DNA of 64,000 nucleotides from NCBI GenBank assembly GCA_026394565.1, contig JAPKYA010000045.1:46162-110161 (forward strand), read 5' to 3'. Source of the stretch: Methanothrix sp. Its GTDB lineage: Archaea; Halobacteriota; Methanosarcinia; Methanotrichales; Methanotrichaceae. Below, piece by piece: positions 1-9,476 of the stretch. The stretch's first letter is position 1. Every line of letters begins with the position of its first letter. Below the pieces are notes generated by a model. It worked only from the letters and a program-made list of their open reading frames with translations, had not been told where the DNA came from and made no database searches. Position numbers and translations under genes: made by a program.

Positions 1-187
1 TTGATGCACGGCCATGGCAGCGCTGCATGTGCTCTTTCCCGCCTGCCTGCTCACGTTCTCGATCACGTAGCGGGCCGGGGATGTCATCACCTTTTGAGCC
101 CACACATCGGGGTGATAATGCAAGACCTCAGCACACCACAAGACAGCATCGGCCTTGTGGACTTCCCAAATCAGGCCTGCCTTCAGA

Positions 188-718
188 TCATGGCAAAGCA
201 TCGATTACCGCCCGTCTTGCATCGGGAAAAGGCCCCAGCGCCGTTATGATCGTGGTTCTTAATGAGATCCACTCGGCATTTAGCGCGATGTTAATCTGTG
301 GCTGGCTGGCCAACTTGCCTTCCAGCTCTGCTATGAACTTAAGCTGCTCACGGATCTCCTTCAAGTAGGCCACAGGAGCACCATAGACCCGTGTATCCGC
401 CGCCGCCTCTGCCTTATCGAGAAGTGAGAATGTCCTTTCCCTGGCCTTCTTCAGATCGTCTAAGAGGCTGTCGCCGTTGGCTACGTCCTTGATATCCTTT
501 GCCTTCAGAAGCGCACCGGGAAGATGGCCTTTAACGTGCCGTTCAACGCTTGATCGGCTCTTGCATCCTACCTTATCCGCATATTCTTGAAGGGAGATCT
601 CATTATTCAAGTAGGCTTTATCTAACTCCAGATGGCCGGGATATTGACCACATTTACATCTTGAATCGCACTTGTAGCCTTGTGCCACTTGTCCCGCATC
701 GTTCCGCATCTCGGGCAT
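188..718 (-). CDS. Mobile-element protein with HTH-like N-terminus, possibly terminase-small-subunit-like
   Basis: 176 aa ORF; region LQEYADKVGCKSRSSVERHVKGH resembles an HTH; lies last in a minus-strand chain with overlapping stop/start codons. Confidence 0.55.
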   Translation of the reverse strand: MPEMRNDAGQVAQGYKCDSRCKCGQYPGHLELDKAYLNNEISLQEYADKVGCKSRSSVERHVKGHLPGALLKAKDIKDVANGDSLLDDLKKARERTFSLLDKAEAAADTRVYGAPVAYLKEIREQLKFIAELEGKLASQPQINIALNAEWISLRTTIITALGPFPDARRAVIDALP

Positions 719-870
719 TAGCTCTCCTCGCTCGCTGCCTGGTTGCCGTCATAGCTCGCCCTGTTGTAGCCCTTTGCTTTGACCGCTGCTCGGGCCTTCT
801 TTGCGGCGTTTTTAGCGGATCCGTCCAAAAGATGATAGTGTTGGGCTCTGCGTGTTTCGGACTCTGTCAT
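718..870 (-). CDS. Small basic protein (50 aa), not in ORF track
   Basis: Read directly: MTESETRRAQHYHLLDGSAKNAAKKARAAVKAKGYNRASYDGNQAASEES; start overlaps the stop of the 1026 aa primase gene and its TAA overlaps the next ATG (TAATG). Confidence 0.6.
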   Translation of the reverse strand: MTESETRRAQHYHLLDGSAKNAAKKARAAVKAKGYNRASYDGNQAASEES

Positions 871-3800
871 GCCGGTGCCTCTCCTGCTCTGCGCTGCCTG
901 TAGCCTATGCCGCCTCCGGGCCGCTCATAGGCCGTGTAATTCGCCTCAAGCCAGGTCGTGACATCTTCCAAAGGAAGCCTCAAGATAAGGGAGAGCTTTG
1001 TAGGGTCAACCCATCCGGCCATGCCAAACTCGGAGATTGCAGCCGCCTTGATTCTCTCAATATTTGGGTGTAAGGATTTGCTTTCGCTATCTATCGCCTT
1101 GGTGTAAGGGCCGTTAGGATTGCCAGAGGCGGGTGTAAGGATAGTTTTGGGTCCTTCTGTTGTTGATTTCTCTTGGTGTAAGGATTTTTTGCCTTTTCCG
1201 AGAGAGAAAGATATTTTGTCTTTGTCTTCCAGCTCGCTGGGGTGAATAATATTTCCGTCTCTCTCTTTTTCCTTACGGTCCTTACACTCTCTATCTCTCT
1301 CTCTATTCTCTCTCTTGCTGTTGCTGTTTTCCTTACGATCTTCAACCCTTACACTCTCCCTTACGGCTTCCTTACGGTCCTTACGGTCGTTGATGTTATC
1401 GTTTTTGTCTCTGAGAATTACCACAGCACCAAAGCCGGTGATAGGGTCGTATCGGGTGAGCTTGAAGAGAGTCCTCTTGGTAGATCGCCTCTTCCCGTCC
1501 CCGCCGTCCATAAACTCGGAGTCGGTGATTTCAGCAAAGCTAAAACCTGGTAGCTTCTGAGTAAGCCCGCCTTTCTCCTTCTCTCCATGGGCCAACTGAC
1601 TTACACGACTGATAGAGATGTTTAGGGCTTCCGCCGCTTCTTCTCGGGTGAGCCCCCCAGGATGCTTGCTGAGTAGATCCGCAAATTCTCTTTCCTTACG
1701 GGTGAGTCGCTTTACCAACTCTTCAGCGTCCTTGTCAGTGAAAAGGGCCTTTGCTGCCTGAAAGTCCTCTTCTTCCGCCAGGTGTACTCCCTCGGAGTCT
1801 TTCACTCTCTGGTAGCGGTTCATGGCAGTGTGAGCGATCAGGATATCCATGAAAATTGAAGGGTTGCGCCGGTTGCTGATGTCCAACCAGTCTATCCTAT
1901 CCCCAAAAGGAACCCTTACGTTGATGCCGCCCGCTGCTCGGAGTATCCGCCAGATCTCCCGGCAAACCTGTACTGTCTCATCCTCGATAAACTGAGCTTC
2001 GCCTTTGGTGTACCGCTCGATGGTCTTTTTATTTACTAGTCGGGTTAGTTCGGCACTGTCATCTATATTTATCGGTATCTGGCGGTTCAAAACCTGAATA
2101 TCCTGTGAGCTATCTACTGATGTAATCGCCCATGTTTGTTCTGATCCTATCTCCAGTATAACGGGTTGCTGGTTTATAACCGTCTTGTGTTTATATTTTT
2201 CATGAAATACACTTGAAGTTTGCTTGATAATTGTATCGAGGTCTTCATTCCCGGCCTGGTAATCATCTAGGATCCGGATAACGTGGTTGCCATCGTTATG
2301 ATAGAACACCGATTTATTAGACATCGATCCTGTAACCACGGCCTCTTGGGGTAAGTGATGAGAAAAAGCCAACAGCGCCTTAGTCTTACCCGATCCGGAT
2401 TCACCGTTCAGCTTCGGGTGTAGGCCTTCAGACTGCTTGATATCTTGGACGGCCACACAACAGCATAGCTTTTTGAAAGCTGTCTCGGCTCCAAGGACCA
2501 TACGGCCACAGCTATCAGCTATAAACTGTATGGGGTTGCCGTGCTGCAGGATCTCCAGTGCCCTGACCTTGATATCAGGAGATGCTTCTTCCTGCTCCTC
2601 GGATTGGTCTTTCCTGACCAAAGTGTCTATTTCTCGGGCCTTGCCGTCTACCTTCTTGTTAAGATCCCTGACCGACACCAGGCCTTTCAGGATCGCTCGC
2701 ACGCGCTCATATTCTGGCTGGTTATGCTTTTTGACTATTGCCAGGGCATCGATATATTTGGCCTCAAAAGGTAGGCCAGGGTCTTGTTTTATCGTCTCTC
2801 TGTCTTTGAGATCGTCAACCAGAAGAAGCGCTTCCCCTAGTTTTATGCTTGCCGTTGTCTGGCATCCAGACCTTGATTCTAGTATCTCTTCAGAGACCAG
2901 GCCTCGTTTTACGGCGTGCTCCAGTGTCTTCCTTACTACCTGAAAATCCTTCAGCACTCCCGCCCCGGCCCGCGCCCAGGGGACTGCGCCGCACTCGCAC
3001 GCCAAAAATACCCATGGATCACCGCCGCTATTGATTCCGTCGTGCATCCAGGCCCATAGGTTCTTTGCCGGGTTCACTACTAGATTTCTGCCCGTGGTGC
3101 TGCCTTCCGTGGGATGTGAGCCGAAAAGTTGCCCGCCGCTTTCGGTAAAGCCTCCTGTTTCTATCACGTCCAGGATATTAAGTGCTGGAAACCGGCCCAT
3201 GCCCTCTTCGTTTTTTGATTTCTTGGTGAGCCTAGATTTCCCGGCCCCTTTCGTTACAGGATCGGCCAAAAACACTTTTAGCGCCTCCGACAGCGCGACG
3301 GTGCGGTCCCCTGCATTGAGTGAATAGCAATATCCTTCCAACTTCGTACCGGTTATTGAGAGATGTCTATTCGCCTCGTAGATCTCCAGGCCATTGAAAA
3401 CAGGCTGTCCCTTTGCTAGCTTCTCACGGGCTTTCGGCTTTGCCTCCAGGATCGCTTCTTTGTCGGCCTCTGTCAGATCATCCTGGGATCCGGTGCCAAA
3501 GACGTTATCAAGTCCGTTTGGTAGATGTCCCCAACAGAAGAACCTTAAACCTGCTCCGGACGGGCTCACCTCAGTATAAAAGGGTAAGATCTCTCGCAAG
3601 AATGCCGCCGCCCAAGGAGAGATAATGCCAGTGATGGAGCTGCGGCAGCAATCTATGTCTCCACCCAACGGCCTCTTAACATCATCGCTGCTCCTGGCAA
3701 CCAGAAAGCCTATTCCTGTCGCCGGCTGCATCCGTCCATCATGCCAGACTTTAGCGCCTCTCTGCAAGGCTTCTTCGGCCTCTGCGAAAGTCATCCAATC

Positions 3801-3947
3801 TTTCGGATGTAGGGACCACCCGGTAGATGTGAAAGAGTTTTTGCGGTCACCGTCCTTTACAAAAGGCTGCTTCTCGCATCTTATGCAGAACTGCTTGAGA
3901 TTTGCCAGTCCGACTGGGGGGGGCACGGGGGGGGGAGAAGACATCAC
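867..3947 (-). CDS. Primase-polymerase/helicase-like replication protein of a mobile element
   Basis: 1026 aa; N-terminal prim-pol-like region (GGDIDCCRSS...TEVSPSGAGLRFF), Walker A NGESGSGKT, C-terminal HTH (LTREEAAEALNISISRVSQL) and charged low-complexity linker. Confidence 0.75.
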   Translation of the reverse strand: MMSSPPPVPPPVGLANLKQFCIRCEKQPFVKDGDRKNSFTSTGWSLHPKDWMTFAEAEEALQRGAKVWHDGRMQPATGIGFLVARSSDDVKRPLGGDIDCCRSSITGIISPWAAAFLREILPFYTEVSPSGAGLRFFCWGHLPNGLDNVFGTGSQDDLTEADKEAILEAKPKAREKLAKGQPVFNGLEIYEANRHLSITGTKLEGYCYSLNAGDRTVALSEALKVFLADPVTKGAGKSRLTKKSKNEEGMGRFPALNILDVIETGGFTESGGQLFGSHPTEGSTTGRNLVVNPAKNLWAWMHDGINSGGDPWVFLACECGAVPWARAGAGVLKDFQVVRKTLEHAVKRGLVSEEILESRSGCQTTASIKLGEALLLVDDLKDRETIKQDPGLPFEAKYIDALAIVKKHNQPEYERVRAILKGLVSVRDLNKKVDGKAREIDTLVRKDQSEEQEEASPDIKVRALEILQHGNPIQFIADSCGRMVLGAETAFKKLCCCVAVQDIKQSEGLHPKLNGESGSGKTKALLAFSHHLPQEAVVTGSMSNKSVFYHNDGNHVIRILDDYQAGNEDLDTIIKQTSSVFHEKYKHKTVINQQPVILEIGSEQTWAITSVDSSQDIQVLNRQIPINIDDSAELTRLVNKKTIERYTKGEAQFIEDETVQVCREIWRILRAAGGINVRVPFGDRIDWLDISNRRNPSIFMDILIAHTAMNRYQRVKDSEGVHLAEEEDFQAAKALFTDKDAEELVKRLTRKEREFADLLSKHPGGLTREEAAEALNISISRVSQLAHGEKEKGGLTQKLPGFSFAEITDSEFMDGGDGKRRSTKRTLFKLTRYDPITGFGAVVILRDKNDNINDRKDRKEAVRESVRVEDRKENSNSKRENRERDRECKDRKEKERDGNIIHPSELEDKDKISFSLGKGKKSLHQEKSTTEGPKTILTPASGNPNGPYTKAIDSESKSLHPNIERIKAAAISEFGMAGWVDPTKLSLILRLPLEDVTTWLEANYTAYERPGGGIGYRQRRAGEAPA

Positions 3948-4297
3948 GCCCGCCCTTCAAATTGTCGCGAGCTTATACGACAAGGCTTCTTACGTGGTGG
4001 CACTGCCTGTAATAATGGCACGTCGTCTACCAGACCATCTAAATCTACCGCGAATCGAGCCAGACCATGGTAACGGGGGCCCTCCCGCCATTGCTGCCAT
4101 GTGGTTTCGCGGCGTAGCGTGCTAAAAATAAACGATGGTCGCGGTCCAAACAATGCCAGCCAGCCAAATGCTACAGATAGACAGCTTTCGCTCGATTGTG
4201 CGCTCCAGGGAGCGCTTGAAAGCTTCGCGGCGCTAGGCACGACCTCGCCTCCGGCAGCGGCAAAAATCTGACCTCGATAAGACATCTTCCAGGTCAT
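3944..4297 (-). CDS. Hypothetical protein upstream of the primase-helicase
   Basis: 117 aa ORF, 4 bp overlap with the primase start; start codon uncertain. Confidence 0.35.
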   Translation of the reverse strand: MTWKMSYRGQIFAAAGGEVVPSAAKLSSAPWSAQSSESCLSVAFGWLALFGPRPSFIFSTLRRETTWQQWREGPRYHGLARFAVDLDGLVDDVPLLQAVPPRKKPCRISSRQFEGRA

Positions 4298-4387
4298 CGC
4301 AGATCATCCGGCGCGGCCTAAAGCAATCGCCACAGAAAACGCGGTTCGACGCTGGCTTTTCCTGAGTGCGATTGTCAAAAAATTGCG

Positions 4388-4645
4388 TCATTTAATCGCC
4401 CGGCAATGGTAGGCTGGCCCCCCTCGGCCATCTAATCGGAGGATTGCGACGGTCCGGCCTACCAGGGGGGCCAGCTTTTCGCGAAGCTCCTCGGGAAATG
4501 CCACCATGCCCCATGCAAAAACCGCGATGCAGAAATCATCCTTAATGAATACTCGAAGCGGAACGCCTCGCGTCTCGTCCAAGTTTTGCGGATGATAGGG
4601 GCCGGGATCTGAGATAGGCTTAAATGTATTGCTTTCGTAAAACAT
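4388..4645 (-). CDS. Hypothetical protein
   Basis: 85 aa ORF in the same minus-strand cluster. Confidence 0.5.
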   Translation of the reverse strand: MFYESNTFKPISDPGPYHPQNLDETRGVPLRVFIKDDFCIAVFAWGMVAFPEELREKLAPLVGRTVAILRLDGRGGPAYHCRAIK

Positions 4646-4723
4646 ACTGGTAAACTCCTAAGTCGCTGTCTGGAGAGCCGTTCGCCCTGAGGCAGTGCCC
4701 GCTGCCTCGGTGCATATCGTTTT

Positions 4724-4900
4724 TCATGAAACCTCTGCGACCCCTAGCGCTTTTGCTCCAGCTTCGAGCAGCGTTCTGCCGGCCTCCCCAAGAGAAAAGC
4801 GATTTTTAGCTGCGTATTTTTCCACGGCTGCCCGCATTTTCGGCGGCATATGAAGGCAAATGGACGCCGTTAGCAACGGCGGTTTTCTTTTTCTCTGCAT
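4724..4900 (-). CDS. Small ribbon-helix-helix-like DNA-binding protein (58 aa), not in ORF track
   Basis: Read directly: MQRKRKPPLLTASICLHMPPKMRAAVEKYAAKNRFSLGEAGRTLLEAGAKALGVAEVS, a beta strand followed by two helices as in RHH proteins. Confidence 0.6.
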   Translation of the reverse strand: MQRKRKPPLLTASICLHMPPKMRAAVEKYAAKNRFSLGEAGRTLLEAGAKALGVAEVS

Positions 4901-5009
4901 GAGTCAATCGGTGCGCCCTATATGTGTATATATTTTAAGAAAAGGATTTTCATTTAAATACTACATGGAAAAAAGATATTTATACTAATAAGTCAAGTCT
5001 ATTTCGCGC

Positions 5010-5981
5010 ATGTCTACGTCCATAGAAAAACGTATAGAACATCTCTTCTCGGACAGAGGTAGCTGCCTGAAGGAAATTGCCCGTATATTTGCAGAGAGAC
5101 GCGGGCAATGGTTAGTTCAAGAGGATATTATCAATTTGCTTGGTGCCGATTATCCCAATTCGACTATAAGCAACAACTTTAAAATGTTGTCGTCACCCAT
5201 GAAAGAATTGAATGGCCATAGTTATATAGAAACTGGCACACAAGAAAGCCCACGTGGTCGGCCCGCGAAAAAGGGACGGCTCAGTGAAGCTGCCTTTGAG
5301 GTGCTTTTCAAGTTAGTGGCTTCGCATACACTCGACGACATTGGAGCGCCCGCATCCATCCAAATTGGTAGAGTGGTAATACCTCCAATAGTGATAAAAC
5401 CCGATCCAAAAGTTTCCGCAAAACGTCCGGTGTGTCTTCTGCCTAACGATATTGTAGCGCTCCGTAAACAGAAAATCGGAGAAAAAAATGCCGACTGCAT
5501 GTTGCGGGATATTGCGAACAAGGAATACGCATCCGATGGAACAATCTATGCAGAGGACTTCTACGACCTGAAACACCACGCATCCTCCGGCCGCATACCC
5601 AAATTGCGCCGTTTGACCGATAAAGGCGCAGAGGAATACGCATCCGACACGAACTCGGCGATCGCACTCTTATGCGCATATCTCACACCAAATTGGGTAG
5701 GCACTTGGGAAACAGATTTCGGCAAGCTTGAAATAATGCCAGAAATTGAGAACGAGCATCCAAAGTATATTGGAAGATATCCCAATGGGACGATAGAGGG
5801 AAAGACAGAGACCGATACCCTTATCGGCACGTGGCATGAGGAGACGAATTCGGGTGATTTTGAATTCACGATGTTCGGTGGAGGCCAGTCGTTCTGGGGG
5901 GACCGATATGATGGAGCCCACCGGCGCTTGAGGGGGTGGAGTGGCAAAATGGTGGGGCATGAGAAATGCAGCCTCAAATAG
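5010..5981 (+). CDS. HTH-containing protein with C-terminal GTW beta-strand repeats
   Basis: 323 aa; N-terminal winged-helix-like region; C-terminal GTWETDFGKLEI...GTWHEETNSGDFEF...SFWGDRYDG; TATA-like element ~20-30 bp upstream. Confidence 0.6.
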   Translation: MSTSIEKRIEHLFSDRGSCLKEIARIFAERRGQWLVQEDIINLLGADYPNSTISNNFKMLSSPMKELNGHSYIETGTQESPRGRPAKKGRLSEAAFEVLFKLVASHTLDDIGAPASIQIGRVVIPPIVIKPDPKVSAKRPVCLLPNDIVALRKQKIGEKNADCMLRDIANKEYASDGTIYAEDFYDLKHHASSGRIPKLRRLTDKGAEEYASDTNSAIALLCAYLTPNWVGTWETDFGKLEIMPEIENEHPKYIGRYPNGTIEGKTETDTLIGTWHEETNSGDFEFTMFGGGQSFWGDRYDGAHRRLRGWSGKMVGHEKCSLK

Positions 5982-6021
5982 CCTGATCGCTAATCGTTCC
6001 CGCTCATCATAGATAGATAAC

Positions 6022-6450
6022 TCACTTGCGCTTCGGATCACTTTTTGGCTGATACAGATGAGCACACCCAGCGCATTTATCTACTACTATGTCTGGGAAT
6101 GGATCCTCATATTTCAGTTCCTGATGATCATAATACTCGTCTATCTTTAGAATCCCCCGGTCATATTTTTCAAAGCCGATGGGATCGTTCGAGTTCAGGT
6201 CACATATTTGCATATCAACATTGGGCGTTTCCCAATCATGTTCTCTGAGAGACTCGGCATAACCCGAACAAACGTCCCAGAGATTTTTGTTATGCATGGC
6301 CGCGCACTTTGGGCAAACCAATTCGCCACTAACCAGAGACATAACTGCCCCCTTCTTAAAAATCCTTTTCTTGTCGCTCCTGCAAAGAGCACAAGCCGCG
6401 TCCACGGGTTCATCTAGCCACCTGATTACCAACTCGTTTTTGTTTATCAT
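6022..6450 (-). CDS. Zinc-ribbon-type hypothetical protein
   Basis: 142 aa; CALC...CPKC and CAGC cysteine pairs. Confidence 0.5.
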   Translation of the reverse strand: MINKNELVIRWLDEPVDAACALCRSDKKRIFKKGAVMSLVSGELVCPKCAAMHNKNLWDVCSGYAESLREHDWETPNVDMQICDLNSNDPIGFEKYDRGILKIDEYYDHQELKYEDPFPDIVVDKCAGCAHLYQPKSDPKRK

Positions 6451-6567
6451 AGTTATTTAATAGAGGCGTAGGTATTTAAGCAAAACTTGCGCAGAACGAG
6501 AGTAATCCCTACGGCCCCCACAATACACTTCTCGAATTTGTCTCCTGCCGCCACGCAAAGAATCCGG

Positions 6568-6621
6568 GATTTCTTATGTAACATTGTTGATATATTCTTA
6601 TGTCACGTTACATAAGAAATC
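6568..6621. repeat. Inverted repeat, 15 bp arms (GATTTCTTATGTAAC / GTTACATAAGAAATC)
   Basis: Perfect arms 6568-6582 and 6607-6621, just downstream of the 132 aa gene. Confidence 0.8.
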
Positions 6622-6650
6622 GAGAAAAACATGCCCCACAGGTAGCGTTA

Positions 6651-7049
6651 CTATGTGCAAGACGCTGGTGCTTTGATCCCCAGCACTTCCGCCTTCATCT
6701 TCCTGGCCTTCTGTAGTGCCTCGGCCTGGCTCATTTTCTTGCAGGATCCCAGGTAGACCTTGCGGACTCTGTCGCCTTCCCGCCATCCAGCCAGCCAGCG
6801 CCCATATCTCTTCTCGCCCTTTTTGATCTGCTTGACTATGCAGTCCTCCCACACCGAGAGATCTTCCAGTCTGGCCTGCTCATGTAGCTCGCGGGCCTGC
6901 TCCTTCAGCCGGGCTGTCTCGGCTTCCTTCTCACCGGCCAGCAGGGCAGCACCCTCGATACCTTCCAGCGCCCTGGACTCCCTGGCCAGCACCTGCGCCC
7001 GTTTCTTCTGCTCTCTTGCCTCCCGCATGGCCTGCACATCGTGAACCAT
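6651..7049 (-). CDS. Coiled-coil mobile-element protein
   Basis: 132 aa; charged coiled coil followed by KRYGRWLAGWREGDRVRKVYLGSCKKMSQAEALQKARKMKAEVLG. Confidence 0.5.
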   Translation of the reverse strand: MVHDVQAMREAREQKKRAQVLARESRALEGIEGAALLAGEKEAETARLKEQARELHEQARLEDLSVWEDCIVKQIKKGEKRYGRWLAGWREGDRVRKVYLGSCKKMSQAEALQKARKMKAEVLGIKAPASCT

Positions 7050-7078
7050 CTCTGTGTCCTCCGCTTCTCACTATAATA

Positions 7079-7125
7079 AGTAGTGTCACATCATATAGGT
7101 GCTTTGTGTATAATGTGACACTACT
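7079..7125. promoter_or_regulatory. Inverted repeat/operator candidate (AGTAGTGTCACAT / ATGTGACACTACT)
   Basis: Perfect 13 bp arms separated by 21 bp, 30 bp upstream of the start of the 6651-7049 gene. Confidence 0.7.
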
Positions 7126-7602
7126 GATTAAAGAGCAAAATGGTTTTGCGAGAAATCGCTATCCTTGGAAGTGCCATATGCGAGAATCACCATCCATAGA
7201 AGGACTGACTCCTGGTCGGACCAGTTGAATCGCGAGGCAGGAATGAGGTCACCCATGCCCCAACGAAAATGACTTATCCCCGCCGAGCATACTAAAGGTC
7301 AGTTACTCCTGGCGGCGCGCGCCTTTGAGACGCAAGGATGGGGCGGCGGGGTTCTGAAGGAAGGTCATTATCTAGCAAATTTTTGATACAATTAAGACAA
7401 TTAATTATGTTATTAATGGGACACTGATATGGCAATAGCATCATAGAACTTCAATCTTATTAAAAAAAAAATAAAAACTATCATAAACAATTATTTGCGT
7501 TTTTTAGAGAAAAGTTTAAATTTAGATAAAGCCTTTATGAAGAAAACTTAATTTGCTAGTGTTGTTGTTGTCCCGCGATGATGTGTTTTGGAAGGGGTGT
7601 TT

Positions 7603-7824
7603 ATGGGAGTTTGCGTTTGTGATTGGCCCAAGGGCGAGAATTTGGGCAAATATTCAGAATTAATCAGGCTTATAAGCGCCTATAAAAAAGAGATCCCTAT
7701 CGAATTCTTAGCCTATGCGAGTGGAGAATCTCCATCGAGGACCCTAGAGCGGCTCAAAGGGCTCGAAAAAGAAGGCCTCATAATCATCAAAGGCAACAAA
7801 GCAGTTGTAACTGCATTAAGGTAA
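7603..7824 (+). CDS. Small winged-helix protein
   Basis: ORF 7588-7824, alternative start at 7603; YSELIRLISAYKKEIPIEFLAYASGESPSRTLERLKGLEKEGLIIIKG. Confidence 0.55.
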   Translation: MGVCVCDWPKGENLGKYSELIRLISAYKKEIPIEFLAYASGESPSRTLERLKGLEKEGLIIIKGNKAVVTALR

Positions 7825-7893
7825 ACAGTGCCCATTTAAAGATCCTAAATTGCAGATGACGCATCGGCATACTCTTGGAAGGATCATGATTCC

Positions 7894-8526
7894 ATGATTT
7901 ATGGGCCAATGATACTATCTTTTTGTATAGGTGGCTTCATTGCTTTCATTGATTTAATTACGAGCCAATATCCTAGAACGGTAAGCTTCATCAAGGGATC
8001 TTATCATTTGTATTGCTATTCTCTTCTATATGCAATAATAAGTCTTATTACTATGATCGGTTTTTGGGTATTAGTTGAAAATCACATCCTAAATTTGGAC
8101 TTGTGGATTTGTTCTGTTTTAGCAGGAATATTTGCCAGACCGGTGTTCCATACAGCGATCTTTCATGCGATATATCACGGAGAAGCCTTTCCTATAGGAT
8201 TGGAAACCATAGTTAGAAATTTTGATCAATATTTTGCTGTTGGTATAAAGTTAGATTCATTTAACGAGTTGAGCAAATTTGTGGAAGATTCTCGTTTTCA
8301 ACATAGTACTTCAGATCACATCTATGAAATGATCACAAACAATATCCCCCCGATGGAAAAACCCGAAAGAGCTGTAGTCGATAAAGACTTGATAGATATC
8401 ATGAAGGATGATGGCTACACAAATAACCAAAAGTCAAAAACGCTGAAACTATATTATTTAAATAAATTTGGGAAAAAGAATTTTATTCGCGTCTTTGAAA
8501 TACAAGACGGTGACACTATAAGATAA
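7894..8526 (+). CDS. Membrane-associated hypothetical protein
   Basis: 210 aa with several hydrophobic N-terminal segments. Confidence 0.55.
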   Translation: MIYGPMILSFCIGGFIAFIDLITSQYPRTVSFIKGSYHLYCYSLLYAIISLITMIGFWVLVENHILNLDLWICSVLAGIFARPVFHTAIFHAIYHGEAFPIGLETIVRNFDQYFAVGIKLDSFNELSKFVEDSRFQHSTSDHIYEMITNNIPPMEKPERAVVDKDLIDIMKDDGYTNNQKSKTLKLYYLNKFGKKNFIRVFEIQDGDTIR

Positions 8527-8534
8527 TGCGAATT

Positions 8535-9476
8535 TTAAATCCCCAGCTGTGGTATGGCCGCCAAATAAGCTTCTCTCAGCTCCTTTAAATCTATGTGGTT
8601 ATACAGATCAAATGCTTCTGTTCTGCTATCCCCTCGGAGCTCCTTGATGTACTCTCTCCTCATTCCTGCCCTGAAGAGGTGAGTACAGAACCAATGCCGG
8701 CAAGCGTGCGGTGAAAAGTGATCTTCCAACCGCTCCGATTTTGGATTATGCAATCCCACGTGCTTGGCTGCCTCTGTCACAGCTCGATAGACATCATTTC
8801 GGCTTATTCTATATCCCCACGTGCTGAGGAATAAGGCGGTCTCATTCCTTCGGTTCACGCCCTCCCGAACTCGGAGCCATCGCCGGAGGAGATAGGCCGC
8901 CTCATCATCCATGAACAGCGTCCTGTTGCTTCTTTTCGCTGTGGGCTTCAAGCGTATTGTATTTTCCACCAGATTGACATCGCCCAAGTCCAGGGAGAGC
9001 AGCTCGCCGCGTCTCATTCCTGTCTTAAAGAGCAAGCCAAGCATAGCCTTATCCCTGATCGTGGGAGCCCCCCTAATCATCGCGCCGGCATCTTCCACAC
9101 TGATAAGCTGTCTCTCATGACTGTCTCCGTTTTCTTTGTAGCGTTTCAGGTAGCGTTTGCGGATAATTAGAGCAGGATTGGATAAGATCAGGCCCTCGAA
9201 GATCAGGAAATCATAAAAGCTGGAGAGCGTGCTGAAGTATCTCTCTATGGTCTTTTGCGAAGCTCCCCGATCCCTTCGCATATGCTCTATGAAGCCCCGT
9301 AATTCCTCCCTATCAGCTTGTTCCACCAATTGGATCTCAGCTCCGCGCTCGACTAGATAAGCCTGGAAGATCCGTAAGACTGATTTGTAGCGAGAGATGG
9401 AGCCCGGAGCCATGCCGCGGATTACGCAGTCTTCCAGGTAACGGCCTATCAGATTGTCGGCCATCAAGCAACCCAC
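8535..9476 (-). CDS. Tyrosine recombinase/integrase (XerC/D-like)
   Basis: 313 aa; TGMRRGEL (Arg I box), HACRHWFCTHLFRAG (HxxR box), YNHID (Tyr nucleophile region). Confidence 0.88.
   Translation of the reverse strand: MGCLMADNLIGRYLEDCVIRGMAPGSISRYKSVLRIFQAYLVERGAEIQLVEQADREELRGFIEHMRRDRGASQKTIERYFSTLSSFYDFLIFEGLILSNPALIIRKRYLKRYKENGDSHERQLISVEDAGAMIRGAPTIRDKAMLGLLFKTGMRRGELLSLDLGDVNLVENTIRLKPTAKRSNRTLFMDDEAAYLLRRWLRVREGVNRRNETALFLSTWGYRISRNDVYRAVTEAAKHVGLHNPKSERLEDHFSPHACRHWFCTHLFRAGMRREYIKELRGDSRTEAFDLYNHIDLKELREAYLAAIPQLGI

Noticed and set aside
3914-3945. G-rich tract as a possible G-quadruplex or slippage site
   Set aside because: It is the poly-proline N-terminus (SPPPVPPPVG) of the primase gene; the runs may matter but there is no independent evidence.
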